DNA of 51,265 nt from an uncultured Bacteroidales bacterium (GCA_902788275.1 CADAJV010000015.1:1-51265); one strand, 5' to 3'. Counted from the first letter of the stretch, positions 33,641 through 43,476 are shown. Program-made: numbers and translations. The notes: generated from the letters alone by a model not told the origin.

Positions 33641-34654
33641 ATGGATATTATCAAGACTCTTATTGAGCGCGCCAAGCGCGACAGGCAGCGCATCGTGCTG
33701 CCCGAGGGTACGGAGGAGCGCACTCTCCGCGCTGCAGACCGCGCCATCGGAAACCGTCTTGCGGACATTGTGCTGCTGGGCGAGGAGGACGAGATTATGG
33801 AGCAGGCCCGCCTGCTGGGACTGGAGTACATTGCGCCTGAGTATATTATCAACCCACGCAAGTCGCCCGACTTGGAGTTCTTTGCCGAGCAGCTGGCGGA
33901 GCTGCGTAAGCGCAAGGGCATGACTCTGGTCGAGGCCCGGGAGAAAGTGAAGGACCCGCTCTACTACGGCTGCATGATGATTAAGCTGGGCAAGGCTGAC
34001 GGCCAGCTGGCCGGGGCCCGCAACTCTACGGGCAATGTGCTGAGGCCTGCCCTGCAGATTATCAAGACGGCTCCAGGCATCAGCTGTGTCAGCGGTGCCA
34101 TGCTGCTGCTGACCAACACTACAGAGTACGGCGAGAACGGCGTGCTGGTGATGGGCGACGTGGCGGTAACCCCGGTGCCTGATGCTCACCAGCTGGCTGA
34201 GATTGCAGTGTGCACCGCCCAGACTGCCAAGGCAGTGGCTGCCTTTGAGGAACCGCGCGTGGCCATGCTAAGCTTTTCCAGCTACGGCTCAGCCAAGCAT
34301 GAGGTGGTGGACAAGGTGATTGAGGCTACTGCCATTGCCCGCCAGATGGCTCCCGACCTCCAGATTGACGGTGAGCTGCAGGCTGACTGTGCCATTGTGC
34401 CAACGGTAGCTAAGCTCAAGGCGCCGGGTTCGCACGTGGCCGGCAGGGCCAACGTGCTGATTGTGCCCAGCCTGGAGGTCGGCAACATTGCCTACAAGCT
34501 GGTGCAGCGCCTGGGCAGAGCGCAGGCTATCGGTCCCGTGCTGCAAGGCATTGCGCGACCGGTCAACGACCTTTCACGCGGCTGCAATGTTGACGACATC
34601 TACAAGATGATTGCCATCACCGCCAACCAGGCCATTGCTGCAAAACAAATCTAA
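33641..34654 (+). CDS. pta: phosphate acetyltransferase
   Basis: Converts acetyl-CoA and phosphate to acetyl phosphate, the first step of acetate production. It has 337 residues, the short form without the regulatory N-terminal domain. Family segments: IVLPEGTEERTL, GLEYIAPEYIINP, ARNSTGNVLRPALQII and SYGSAKHEVVDKV, with late RPVNDLSRGC. The ATG at 33641 (MDIIKTLIERAKRD) is chosen because the 29 extra codons upstream are translated repeat. It sits 28 bases before ackA in the usual operon. Confidence 0.96.
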   Translation: MDIIKTLIERAKRDRQRIVLPEGTEERTLRAADRAIGNRLADIVLLGEEDEIMEQARLLGLEYIAPEYIINPRKSPDLEFFAEQLAELRKRKGMTLVEAREKVKDPLYYGCMMIKLGKADGQLAGARNSTGNVLRPALQIIKTAPGISCVSGAMLLLTNTTEYGENGVLVMGDVAVTPVPDAHQLAEIAVCTAQTAKAVAAFEEPRVAMLSFSSYGSAKHEVVDKVIEATAIARQMAPDLQIDGELQADCAIVPTVAKLKAPGSHVAGRANVLIVPSLEVGNIAYKLVQRLGRAQAIGPVLQGIARPVNDLSRGCNVDDIYKMIAITANQAIAAKQI

Positions 34655-34682
34655 CGAGGTCCCCCCCTTAAAACTTTAACTT

Positions 34683-35873
34683 ATGAAAATATTAGTTCTT
34701 AACTGCGGAAGCTCATCTATCAAGTATAAGCTTTATAATATGGATGACAAGAGTGTCATCGCCGCCGGAGGCATCGAGAAGGTTGGCCTCGACGACTCTT
34801 TCCTGAAAATCAAGCAGCCTGTGGCTGAGGTCATCACCACGCCCGTACCTACCCACGATGTCGGCGTGGAGCTTATCTTCAATATTCTCACCCACCCAGC
34901 CAAGGGCGTCATCGGCAGCCTTGACGAAATCAATGCCGTCGGCCACCGCATTGCCCACGGCGGCAAGTTTACCAAGAGTCTGGAGCTTACTCCCGAGGTG
35001 CTGACCGAATGGAAAAAATATGAGGACCTTGCTCCGCTGCACAACCCCGCCCACCTCAAGGGCATCAATGCTGTAACTGCCAAGCTGCCTCTGGTTAAGC
35101 AGGTGGGTGTGTTTGACACTTCCTTCCACCAGACTATGCCCGACTATGCCTACAACTATGCCCTGCCGCATGACATCTGCGAACAGTACGGCATCCGCCG
35201 ATACGGTTTCCACGGCACCAGCCACCGCTATGTGCTGGCTCGCGCCGCCGAGATCTACGGTTTCCGTCCCGAGGATAAGAACGTCATCACCTGCCATATC
35301 GGCAACGGTGCCTCGATTGCCGCCATCAAGCAGGGACGCTGCGTTGACACCTCCATGGGCCTCACTCCGCTGGAGGGCCTCATCATGGGCACCCGCACCG
35401 GCGACATCGACCCCTCAGCCGTTCTCTTCCTGCAGGACAAGCTGGGCCTCTCCACCCACGAGGTAAGCAATCTGCTCAACAAGCAATCGGGTATGCTTGG
35501 CATCACCGGCCGCTTCTCCGACATGCGTGAGATACTAGCCGCTGCTGCCCAAGGTGACAGCCTGTGTAAACTGGCCATCAATATGTATAACTACCGCATA
35601 CGCAAATATGTTTGCGCATACGCAGGCATTATGGGCGGCGTCGATTATATCATCTTCACTGCCGGCGTGGGTGAGAACCAGTATGAAATACGCGGCGGCA
35701 GCATGGCCGGTCTGGAGCACATGGGCATCGTCATCGACCCCACCCTCAACAAGGCCAACCGCAGCCAGGAGGGTACCATCTCTACCCCCGACAGCCGCGT
35801 GACCGTATGCGTCATTCCCACCGACGAGGAACTGCTTGTGGCCTCCGACACAATGGAGATTGTCAAGGGGTAG
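34683..35873 (+). CDS. ackA: acetate kinase
   Basis: Makes ATP and acetate from acetyl phosphate. It has 396 residues. Both family signatures are present: VLNCGSSSIKY at 4-14 and a middle block with FHGTSHRYV and HIGNGASIAA. GMLGITGRFSDMRE and FTAGVGENQYEIR follow. It is second in the pta-ackA operon; the lipoprotein gene starts 45 bases after its stop. Confidence 0.97.
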   Translation: MKILVLNCGSSSIKYKLYNMDDKSVIAAGGIEKVGLDDSFLKIKQPVAEVITTPVPTHDVGVELIFNILTHPAKGVIGSLDEINAVGHRIAHGGKFTKSLELTPEVLTEWKKYEDLAPLHNPAHLKGINAVTAKLPLVKQVGVFDTSFHQTMPDYAYNYALPHDICEQYGIRRYGFHGTSHRYVLARAAEIYGFRPEDKNVITCHIGNGASIAAIKQGRCVDTSMGLTPLEGLIMGTRTGDIDPSAVLFLQDKLGLSTHEVSNLLNKQSGMLGITGRFSDMREILAAAAQGDSLCKLAINMYNYRIRKYVCAYAGIMGGVDYIIFTAGVGENQYEIRGGSMAGLEHMGIVIDPTLNKANRSQEGTISTPDSRVTVCVIPTDEELLVASDTMEIVKG

Positions 35874-35918
35874 CCTCTCTGAAGCATCAACATGCCAAAC
35901 CACAAAAAACAAACCATC

Positions 35919-36851
35919 ATGAAACGACTGAAACTCTTCATCACCGCCATGGCAGCCTTGCTGCTGTGCGCCTGTGGGAGCAAGGCCGGCAATGCCGCCG
36001 GACAAGACTCTGCTGCAGTGGCAGCGCCCGGGCTCGACTATGTCACCAAGACCGACTACGACTGCGGTAGCGACGAAGACTTCGGCATCTCCGCAGAGAT
36101 TAAGGGCGGCAAGGTGTTTGTCAGCGTTGATGCCGACAAGTTTGTCAAGACCTATGTCGGCCAGGGCATGGACTATCGTCTCAACGAGTCCACCTACGAA
36201 GTGCAGAACCTTGACACGCCCATCGTATCCCTCCACCTGAGCGATATCGGCCAGGACTACAATCCCGTGCTCTGTATGCTGCGTCAGGACGGCCGAGTAC
36301 AGATTCTTGATGTCTTCGATGCCATCAGCCGCCGCGGATTTTTCCAAGCCAGCTGGCCGCTGCCGGATCTTAAGGATATCGTTTCATTCAAGAAGCAGAG
36401 CTACGAGGAACACCTCGGCATAGCAGCCATCAGCAGCAACGGCCGCGAGACTGAGGTACCGCTCAACACCGTCAGCCAGACAGAGTTTGTACACAATGAG
36501 AGCGACGGCAGCAAGGTGATTCTCCATTTCACCTGCGACTGGAAATTTGTATGCCAGCACTTCATAACAGGCCCTGACTTTGGAGTCAAGGAAATAAAGG
36601 AGTATGTGGGTGAATATACTGCAAAGCCCATCGACGGCAGTTTCGACCGCCAGCAAATAGCTTATACCATCCACACCTTCAGCTCCGTGCTGGCCGACAA
36701 TGCTACGCCTAAGCCGTTCACTGACAAGGGCACCTTTATATTTGAGTATAAGGACAACATCGGTCAGCAGATAGCCGTCACGCCCCAGTCGGGCAAGATA
36801 CTGCCCCTGCCCAAGGGACATCCCGTCCGCTTCGACCAGGACGCTCAGTAA
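35919..36851 (+). CDS. lipoprotein of unknown function
   Basis: 310 residues from MKRLKLFITAMAALLLCACG, a clean lipoprotein signal (LLCAC, C18 or so). The frame extends 9 codons upstream, but the signal peptide fixes the start. The mature part is beta-rich, with no motif I recognise. It may be cotranscribed with pta-ackA, as no promoter or terminator lies between. A strong bidirectional terminator follows at 36906. Confidence 0.8.
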   Translation: MKRLKLFITAMAALLLCACGSKAGNAAGQDSAAVAAPGLDYVTKTDYDCGSDEDFGISAEIKGGKVFVSVDADKFVKTYVGQGMDYRLNESTYEVQNLDTPIVSLHLSDIGQDYNPVLCMLRQDGRVQILDVFDAISRRGFFQASWPLPDLKDIVSFKKQSYEEHLGIAAISSNGRETEVPLNTVSQTEFVHNESDGSKVILHFTCDWKFVCQHFITGPDFGVKEIKEYVGEYTAKPIDGSFDRQQIAYTIHTFSSVLADNATPKPFTDKGTFIFEYKDNIGQQIAVTPQSGKILPLPKGHPVRFDQDAQ

Positions 36852-36905
36852 AACCCGCTCCCCCACACATTAAGGGAGGGCGGCAGCTGAAGACATTTTG
36901 ACAAA

Positions 36906-36944
36906 AGTAGGACTGAGAGAAAAAATCTCTCAGTCCTACTTTTT
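36906..36944. terminator. bidirectional intrinsic terminator
   Basis: A perfect 15-bp stem (AGTAGGACTGAGAGA with TCTCTCAGTCCTACT) has a five-A loop. T4 follows on the plus strand, and TTTTGTC follows on the minus strand. It separates the convergent lipoprotein gene and ddh. Confidence 0.95.
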
Positions 36945-37004
36945 AGTCTTGGTGTCCTGGGGAAAGTTCGTATTTATACACCCCGTCTGCTATGCAGCTA
37001 CCCT

Positions 37005-37904
37005 TCACACAAGGTGGGCAATAATCTCCTCGCGATCGCCAGGCAGCATGTCAATCACCGGTATCTCTATCATCGTATAACATCCGGGCTGCTGGCGCAT
37101 CGATGCGCGTGCCACATTCACCAGCACCTGACCGGTAAGGGCGGGATTGTTAATCTTCATGTTAAACTCAAAGAGCTGGTTGTGAGTCTTTCCGCTCACG
37201 CCCTTGCGCACCAGGTTGACGCCGTGGCCCACATCGTTGAGGTCGTCAACGCAGCTCACCTGCTGCACGTGTGTCTCATCGTCCACAAAGTAGGGGTCGG
37301 CCTTGATGGCAGCCTCCACAGCCTTGAAATCAACGCCTTCTTCCAGCTCCACATACACCATGCGACGATGGATGCCGGTGCCCACGGGAATAGTCACCGA
37401 CAGCGCGTCCTTCACTCCCTCGATGGCCTTGACGGCTACTGAGTGGCCCATTGAGCGGCCGGGGCCGAAGTTGGTGTAGCTCACACCCTTAGGAGCGAGG
37501 CTCTCCACCAGCGTCCTGACTATGGAGTCTGATCCCGGGTCCCACCCGGCTGAAATGATGCTGACGGCACCGTGCTTCTTGGCCTCGGCGCCGAGGGTGC
37601 GACGCAGCTCTACCACCTGGGTGTGTATGTCAAAGGAGTCAACGGTGTTGATGCCCAATGCCAGGCACTGCAGGGCATACTCCTTAACCTTACGAGTGGG
37701 AGTGGCCAGCACGGCAACCTGCACGTCCTTCAGTTCACTTATATTCTTAACTACTGGATAGGACTCCAGCTCGGCGGGCTTGTTCTCTGCACCGTTACGG
37801 CGCACCACGCCCACGCACTCCATGTCTTCGGCGGCCTCAATGGCCTGCAGGGTATAGCGACCAATGTTGCCGTAACCCACAATTGCTACTCTGATTTTGT
37901 TCAT
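37005..37904 (-). CDS. ddh: meso-diaminopimelate D-dehydrogenase
   Basis: Reductively aminates tetrahydrodipicolinate to meso-diaminopimelate in one step, giving a short route to lysine and peptidoglycan. It has 299 residues. The NADP-binding motif is VAIVGYGNIGRYT at 6-18. STKTPTRK-like ATPTRKVKEY, SAGWDPGSDSIVR and FGPGRSMGHSVAVKA are family segments. This is a common Bacteroidetes variant of the lysine pathway; asd at 16877 supplies the precursor. No clear promoter was found upstream. Confidence 0.95.
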   Translation of the reverse strand: MNKIRVAIVGYGNIGRYTLQAIEAAEDMECVGVVRRNGAENKPAELESYPVVKNISELKDVQVAVLATPTRKVKEYALQCLALGINTVDSFDIHTQVVELRRTLGAEAKKHGAVSIISAGWDPGSDSIVRTLVESLAPKGVSYTNFGPGRSMGHSVAVKAIEGVKDALSVTIPVGTGIHRRMVYVELEEGVDFKAVEAAIKADPYFVDDETHVQQVSCVDDLNDVGHGVNLVRKGVSGKTHNQLFEFNMKINNPALTGQVLVNVARASMRQQPGCYTMIEIPVIDMLPGDREEIIAHLV

Positions 37905-37954
37905 ATCTATATTATTATTTAAAAATTAAATACTGAAACTTGAAACCTTGAAGC

Positions 37955-39829
37955 TTAATTCCTCCGCTTAGTCCTGCGGCTTGCAGGGGACATGGGAAGG
38001 TGCAACTGCGATCTGGCCTTTGCATCAAGATAGCCACGTATGCTCATGCCGTTTTCGCTGACCTCATGCAGGGTGGCCGTCTTGATAGCCACAGCAGCCT
38101 TCAACTCGTTCACAGCGCGGTCAAACTGGCTTTTAGCCAGCTTGTTGCTAAAGGCAATGGCGCCCACCCTCAACAGGGGCAGAGCAAGGGCGCTCACCTC
38201 CCCCATGAAATAGTCAGCAGCGGCCTTCACGCGGCCATTGATTGCCTCTGGCATTGATGTGAGGGAAGCCTCCTCCAGCAGAGACAGATACTGTCGGCGA
38301 AAACGCGCACAGATGTCGGCAGCATCGATAGTAAACCACTTAGCGGCCTCCTCCAGCGGACCAACAAAGTCCTGCTGGGCTAAAAACGGATAGCGTTTGA
38401 CCACTCTCAGCATGCCCTCCAGCGCATTGGCCAAGGCAGTGAAGTTGAACAGCTCGTCCAGCAGGGCTTCCAGGTAGTCGCGCTCCATCTGCGGTAGCTG
38501 CTCGGCACTGTGTACAGAGCGTTCCAACTCCTTATTGACAAAGGAGTCCACATTGTGGTCGCATATCACCGAGCCTACATAGAGCGGCTTGGTCAACACC
38601 AGTCCCTCCAACGTGCGGCAGCGGCTCAGCGCCACGTATGTCTGGCCGTGGGCAAAGGCGCGGTTGATGTCCAGCACAGCGTGGTCAAAGGTAAGACCCT
38701 GGCTCTTATGGATGGTGATGGCCCACGCCAGACGCAACGGATATTGTATGAAGGTGCCGTCAACAGTTTCCTTCAACTCGCCGTCAGCCGTAAGCTCATA
38801 CCTCATATTCTCCCACTCAACAGGCTCCACCAATATAGGCTTGTCCTCGCCCTTGCATCTCACGTTGACGCCCCTGCCGCTGATTGAAGTCACGCGCCCT
38901 ATCTTGCCGTTGAAGTAGCGGTGCTGGCCCGTGGGGTCGTTCTTCACAAACATCACCTGGGCACCATCGCGCAAGGTCACCACCTCGTCAGCGGGATAGG
39001 ATGTTTCTGGAAATATGCCACTTATCTTGGCGCGGAAGTTCCAGTCGGCACCGGCCAGTCCCTCCAGCATGCGGCTGTTGTAGGCGTTGGCGGCAGCGTT
39101 GTGTGTAGTCAGTCTTATCCACTCCTCGTCGGCAGGGGCCTTAAACCCCTCCACATAGCGGCTGTTGAGCTTGCTCTCTGTGGCTGCAGTGAGGGTGTTA
39201 GTACGTATCTGTGCCAGTATGTTAATAAACTCCTCATCAGCCTGGCGGTAAATCTTCTTAAGTTCAATGGTGGTCAGCTCCACCTGCCTCAGGGCGTGGG
39301 AAGAAAAGAAGTAGGGCGTCTCGTAGAAATCCTTGAGTAGCACCCACTCATCGTCTCTAGCCACGGGAGCCAGCTGCTGCAAATCGCCAATCAACAGCAA
39401 CTGCACTCCGCCAAAAGGCTTGGTCCTGTCGCGATATTGGCGCAGCACATCGTCAACGGCGTCCAGCAAATCGCAGCGCACCATGCTTATCTCGTCTATC
39501 ACCAGCAGGTCCAGCGTGCGTATGATATTCTTCTTCTGCTCGCTCATGCGGTAGGCCGTCTTGCGCCTCTCCACGGTGCCGGTGCTGCCTGGAATTTTCA
39601 GTCCGGGAGCAATCTGGAAAAAGGAGTGGATAGTTACCCCCTGTGCATTGATGGCTGCCACGCCTGTAGGCGCCACTACCACCATACGCTTGGGCCGCTC
39701 TTCCTTCAGCTGGCGCAAAAAGGTCGTCTTGCCAGTACCCGCTCTGCCAGTGAGGAATACACTCCTGCGCGTCAGCTCCACATACTGTCGGGCCAACTCC
39801 AACTCAGCATTGTCCGTAACCATATTCAT
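37955..39829 (-). CDS. PIF1-like SF1 helicase/AAA ATPase
   Basis: 624 residues. Walker A GRAGTGKTT at 28-36, APTGVAAINAQGVTIHSFF (motif Ia), LVIDEISMV (Walker B), LLLIGDLQQLAPV (motif III), and later AITIHKSQGLTFDHAVLD and TYVALSRCRTLEGLVL (motifs V/VI) are those of PIF1/RRM3-type helicases. The C-terminal part beyond about residue 420 is helical, with an HRDC- or HTH-like character that I cannot name precisely. ATG 39829 lies only 4 bases after the -7 element, so the transcript may be leaderless or translation may begin at the third codon (39823). Confidence 0.9.
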   Translation of the reverse strand: MNMVTDNAELELARQYVELTRRSVFLTGRAGTGKTTFLRQLKEERPKRMVVVAPTGVAAINAQGVTIHSFFQIAPGLKIPGSTGTVERRKTAYRMSEQKKNIIRTLDLLVIDEISMVRCDLLDAVDDVLRQYRDRTKPFGGVQLLLIGDLQQLAPVARDDEWVLLKDFYETPYFFSSHALRQVELTTIELKKIYRQADEEFINILAQIRTNTLTAATESKLNSRYVEGFKAPADEEWIRLTTHNAAANAYNSRMLEGLAGADWNFRAKISGIFPETSYPADEVVTLRDGAQVMFVKNDPTGQHRYFNGKIGRVTSISGRGVNVRCKGEDKPILVEPVEWENMRYELTADGELKETVDGTFIQYPLRLAWAITIHKSQGLTFDHAVLDINRAFAHGQTYVALSRCRTLEGLVLTKPLYVGSVICDHNVDSFVNKELERSVHSAEQLPQMERDYLEALLDELFNFTALANALEGMLRVVKRYPFLAQQDFVGPLEEAAKWFTIDAADICARFRRQYLSLLEEASLTSMPEAINGRVKAAADYFMGEVSALALPLLRVGAIAFSNKLAKSQFDRAVNELKAAVAIKTATLHEVSENGMSIRGYLDAKARSQLHLPMSPASRRTKRRN

Positions 39830-39833
39830 GGTG

Positions 39834-39841
39834 CAAAATTA
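39834..39841 (-). promoter_or_regulatory. -7 promoter element of the helicase gene
   Basis: Minus-strand TAATTTTG, then CACC, then ATG. The transcription start is expected at or within a few bases of the ATG, suggesting a leaderless message. Confidence 0.6.
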
Positions 39842-40000
39842 CGTTTTTCCCTCATTTCTGCATACCCTCACTCCCACCTTATTTAATATATTTCTCCCTC
39901 GCACCCCAATATTTTCTGAAATTGTATAATTTTTGCGTGTTTTTGCAACATCAGTCTCCTATATGGTCGCATGAAAATCACTCTACATTATCAACTGTCA

Positions 40001-41158
40001 TCAGACAGAAGCTCGCCCAGTCAGCACCCTGAGCACCCCGGGGCACAGCCATAGTAGCAAACAATAGGCGACTATGCTCACCGCTGCTGTGAGCAGTGTG
40101 GCCGCCACAAACTGCACGATGCAGAGCAGTCCATTATCACTCCCAGACCACAACAGTTGTTTAGCCCACTCCACAGGCCGGCAGCCCAGCAGCGGCAGTG
40201 GCAAAGTATGGAAGGCAAAAATAAAAAAAGACAGCGCAGCCGAATTGGAGAAAACAATCCCACCTCCGACATCGCTTGCTTCTCTGCCCTTGATGGAAGT
40301 GCTGGGCGTGGGCTCTGTGGTCTTCCTTCCATAGACAGCCGGAACAGCCATCAGCAAAAAAGCAAAATGGACATACCGGTCAGCTGGGGTGCCATCGCTA
40401 AGGATATCGAGCACCATCAGCGGCAGTACCGCACATATTAGCGGCGTACGCCACCGACCGAAAGCGGCAGCCATGCTGCGCCCGTTAATGCTAAACCATG
40501 CCCCAACGCTGAACCACAACACCGAACTGGGACTGAATCCCACCAGAGGTATCCATACGCCGGATATTGAGAAAGCCAGCATCAGCAATAGCCATCCCCA
40601 ACGCAACCACCGTATTGCCAGATGGATGAGCGGCGTCATCAGCACTATCACCATCAAGTCGCGAATAAACCATAGGGGAATGTTGACAGGGTAGCTGATG
40701 GGCTTGCTGATGCCCAACAGATTAGTGTTGGTGCCAGTGGTGTGCACGTCCCAAAAATTGTGCAGCCATTTGCCGTCACCCAGATAGAGGTGAATACTCT
40801 GCCCCCAAGTGTGGCCACTTATGACATAATTGACCACCAGTCCCACTGCCGCCAGCAGGCAAAAAAGGACATAAGGCACCAGCAGCGAGTGAATGCGGCG
40901 ACGCAATTTGCCGGTAAAGACAGTGCCGTTCCATTTACCCCCGACAAAGAACAGGTAGCCAGAAATCATAAAAAACAACGGCACAGCCACAGAGGCCACC
41001 TCATTGATGCTCACACAGGCAAAGATGCGCCATACATCGAGTGAGCCAAAGCTACCCCATCCTATCGCAGTGCTGCTGGGCTCCATGTGCAAGTGTATCA
41101 TTATGATGCACAGTGCCAGCGGCAGTCGCAACCTGTTTATTACCTGGGAATCTGACAC
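40001..41158 (-). CDS. acyltransferase family 3 membrane protein
   Basis: A 385-residue integral membrane protein with about 10 hydrophobic segments. Near the start, LALCIIMIHLHM carries the histidines of the family's early catalytic motif, followed by PLFFMISGYLFF. Such proteins O-acylate surface polysaccharides or lipids. A hydrophilic loop (KTTEPTPSTSIKGREASD) interrupts the later membrane segments and looks unusual for the family. It lies 73 bases downstream of the AraC gene and is probably cotranscribed with it. Confidence 0.85.
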   Translation of the reverse strand: MSDSQVINRLRLPLALCIIMIHLHMEPSSTAIGWGSFGSLDVWRIFACVSINEVASVAVPLFFMISGYLFFVGGKWNGTVFTGKLRRRIHSLLVPYVLFCLLAAVGLVVNYVISGHTWGQSIHLYLGDGKWLHNFWDVHTTGTNTNLLGISKPISYPVNIPLWFIRDLMVIVLMTPLIHLAIRWLRWGWLLLMLAFSISGVWIPLVGFSPSSVLWFSVGAWFSINGRSMAAAFGRWRTPLICAVLPLMVLDILSDGTPADRYVHFAFLLMAVPAVYGRKTTEPTPSTSIKGREASDVGGGIVFSNSAALSFFIFAFHTLPLPLLGCRPVEWAKQLLWSGSDNGLLCIVQFVAATLLTAAVSIVAYCLLLWLCPGVLRVLTGRASV

Positions 41159-41231
41159 TCTTTTTATCTGACTGTTTTATCCGGTTCTCCCCTCCTCTCT
41201 CTACTGTGCCGCGCTGCTCGGCTGTGAGGAC

Positions 41232-42158
41232 CTACTTATTCCTCTTCCTAAACTCAAGGGGCGTGCAACCCAAGTGTTGACGTACAAAGCGGCCGAAGAA
41301 CGAGGGATTGGGAAAATCCAACTGCTGGGCAATCTCCTTGCTTGACAGCGTGGTGTTGATGAGCATTCCTCTTATCTTCTCTATCATCTGCTCCCTTATC
41401 CACTGCGACGGTGTCTTGCCAGTCTGCTGCTTACAGATGGCAGCCAAGTACTTGGGGGTTATGCAGAGCTGGTCGGCAAAGTATTTCACGCTGTGGTGGT
41501 GCGACTCGTCGTCCACCATCAGCAGCAGGAACTTCCTCACCGCAGCCTTGGCATGGTCAGACGTCATAGCACCGTCTGGTGCCATCTGGCCCTTGTCGCG
41601 GCGCTGGCGCTGTATGATAGCCAGAAAGTCGTAGATGGCAGCAGTAAGCATACCGTCAAACGAGCGGCTGAAATACTCATGTCGCGGCATATGCAGCTTA
41701 CGTTCAAAGATATCCTTATAGGTAGCATACACCCCGTATTCCTCCTCCGACAACTGCAGTATAGGGTTATCATTGACATAGAGAAAGGTGTCCATAGCAT
41801 TGTTGTCGGTATGGATTATCTCGTCCACACGCCTATTGGAGATACAAAGCACGTCAATGGCAAAGTCATAACTGAACATAGCGTTACTCAGCACCTGCAT
41901 ACCGTTGCAAATAATCAGGTTACCCTTATAGGCCATATGACTCTGCCCGTTGATATTCATCTGCACCCTGCCCTCGCGGCAATAGGCCACAAAGAGCATA
42001 TTCAGTCTCACCGCGGGCCAGTTTCTGCCGATGCGCTGGATATTGTCGATGACAATGATATCATCATTAGCATACCGGAGGTCACCTATCTCGTCCTCTG
42101 TCAGAAATGTAGAGTGCTCCACATTGATGATGTCGGAGCTGGTCAATGTCTGTTTCAT
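41232..42158 (-). CDS. AraC-family transcriptional regulator
   Basis: 308 residues. The N-terminal 190 residues are a cupin-like ligand domain with no clear ligand. Residues about 205-308 are the double helix-turn-helix AraC domain (ITPKYLAAICKQQTGKTPSQW and SSKEIAQQLDFPNPSFFGRF, ending CTPLEFRKRNK). It is transcribed divergently from the RND efflux operon across 256 bases, so it is a likely regulator of that operon; this is inferred from position. The -7 element ends 4 bases before its ATG. Confidence 0.92.
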   Translation of the reverse strand: MKQTLTSSDIINVEHSTFLTEDEIGDLRYANDDIIVIDNIQRIGRNWPAVRLNMLFVAYCREGRVQMNINGQSHMAYKGNLIICNGMQVLSNAMFSYDFAIDVLCISNRRVDEIIHTDNNAMDTFLYVNDNPILQLSEEEYGVYATYKDIFERKLHMPRHEYFSRSFDGMLTAAIYDFLAIIQRQRRDKGQMAPDGAMTSDHAKAAVRKFLLLMVDDESHHHSVKYFADQLCITPKYLAAICKQQTGKTPSQWIREQMIEKIRGMLINTTLSSKEIAQQLDFPNPSFFGRFVRQHLGCTPLEFRKRNK

Positions 42159-42162
42159 GGCG

Positions 42163-42170
42163 CAAAGATA
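42163..42170 (-). promoter_or_regulatory. -7 promoter element of the araC-type gene
   Basis: Minus-strand TATCTTTG, then CGCC, then ATG. The geometry is the same as for the helicase gene, so a leaderless message is likely. Confidence 0.6.
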
Positions 42171-42299
42171 AGAAGTTTAAAACATAGATCATGTCCCATC
42201 AGGACCAAAAGATGTTCTTTTCTGCGTTTTTTTCTTCTTCCTGCGCAAACAGACCATTTGTCGCGCTCTTTTGGACATTTTGTTTTGCATTCACCCAAC

Positions 42300-42307
42300 T
42301 AATTTTG
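42300..42307 (+). promoter_or_regulatory. -7 promoter element of the RND efflux operon
   Basis: TAATTTTG; TTTG at 42279-42282 lies 17 bases upstream. The predicted leader is about 100 nt and contains a small hairpin CCCTGCGGGG near 42377. The intervening 130 bases to the AraC gene would hold its operator, but no obvious direct repeat was seen. Confidence 0.6.
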
Positions 42308-42414
42308 CAGCCCAATAAGCATTAATCGGTAACAGCCCCTCCTCACAGTGCCGCGCTTTATCCGCACCGGTTCATCCCTGCGGGGATCTGGCCTATAAAA
42401 TTCAAATAAAAACA

Positions 42415-43476
42415 ATGAACCATCATTCCTTTCTTTCCACTCTCAGCCTGATTGTGACTCTTTGCATAATGGCCTCAGGCTGCAGTAGCACCCATAAGGA
42501 CCGCGAGACAGCCCCCGTCAGGGTTAACACCGAGGTAGCCAGCGAGCAGCTTAGCCTCGGCAACCGCACCTATGTCGGTGTCGTAGAAGAAGAGTCAAGC
42601 ACCGCAGTCAGCTTCACCGGCAGCGGCATGCTCACCAAGGTCTATGTCAGCGAAGGCCAGCGCGTCAGCCGCGGCCAGACCATAGCCACCATCGATGCCA
42701 CCCAGGCCCGCAATATGCTCCGTGCCGCCGAGGCACAGATGCGCCAGGCAAGCGATGCCCTGGCCCGCATGCAGCAGCTCCACGATAACAATGCCCTGCC
42801 CGAAATCAAATGGGTGGAAACCCAGAGCCAGGTGGCTCAGGCGCAGGCCCAGCTCGACCTGGCCAAGAAGAACCTAGCCGACTGCTCGGTGAGCGCACCC
42901 ATGAACGGTGTGATTGGCAGGGGCGTGAAGCAAGCCGGTGAAACAGTGCTGCCCGCCATGCCCGTAGCCACTATACTTAATATAAATAAGGTAAAAGTTA
43001 AGGTGAGCATACCCGAGAAGGAGATGGCCACCATACAACCCTCCACACCCACCCGCATCACAGTGGATGCCCTGCAAGCCTCCTTTGAAGGCGGCCACAT
43101 AGAGAAAGGCGTAGAAGCCGACCCCCTCACCCATACCTACGACATACGCATCAATGTAGCCAACCAAGGCCAACGCTTGCTGCCGGGTATGGTGTGCAAT
43201 GTAGAACTGAAAGGCAGTGGTCTCTCCACTCACGAGAGCGGAGAGCTGACAGTGCCCATCACAGCCGTGCAGCAGAGTGCCGACGGCAACAAGTTTGTAT
43301 GGATTGCCAAGAGCTCCGCCGACAAAAGGCAAGGCATGATTGCCCATAGGCAAAAAGTGCAGCTGGGCGATGCCACTGGCAACCGCATTGTCATCAGTAG
43401 TGGACTTCACTCGGGCGACCACGTGATTACCGAAGGTTTCCACCGCCTTAGCGAAGGAACGGAGGTCTGCCTATGA
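42415..43476 (+). CDS. RND efflux periplasmic adaptor (membrane fusion protein)
   Basis: A 353-residue lipoprotein adaptor. The signal ends in MASGC (C23). The biotinyl-lipoyl domain starts near 60 (GSGMLTKVYVSEGQRVSRGQ), followed by a short coiled-coil hairpin (about 95-150, AEAQMRQASDALARMQQL), a second lipoyl half (SVSAPMNGVIGRGVKQAGE) and a beta-barrel with PVTAV-like TVPITAVQQ. It links the RND pump and TolC-like channel encoded next. Its stop overlaps the pump ATG by four bases. Confidence 0.94.
   Translation: MNHHSFLSTLSLIVTLCIMASGCSSTHKDRETAPVRVNTEVASEQLSLGNRTYVGVVEEESSTAVSFTGSGMLTKVYVSEGQRVSRGQTIATIDATQARNMLRAAEAQMRQASDALARMQQLHDNNALPEIKWVETQSQVAQAQAQLDLAKKNLADCSVSAPMNGVIGRGVKQAGETVLPAMPVATILNINKVKVKVSIPEKEMATIQPSTPTRITVDALQASFEGGHIEKGVEADPLTHTYDIRINVANQGQRLLPGMVCNVELKGSGLSTHESGELTVPITAVQQSADGNKFVWIAKSSADKRQGMIAHRQKVQLGDATGNRIVISSGLHSGDHVITEGFHRLSEGTEVCL

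Noticed and set aside
40250-40340. Repeat insertion in the acyltransferase (hydrophilic loop)
   Set aside because: The loop looks unusual, but its DNA does not clearly match any repeat family in this window.
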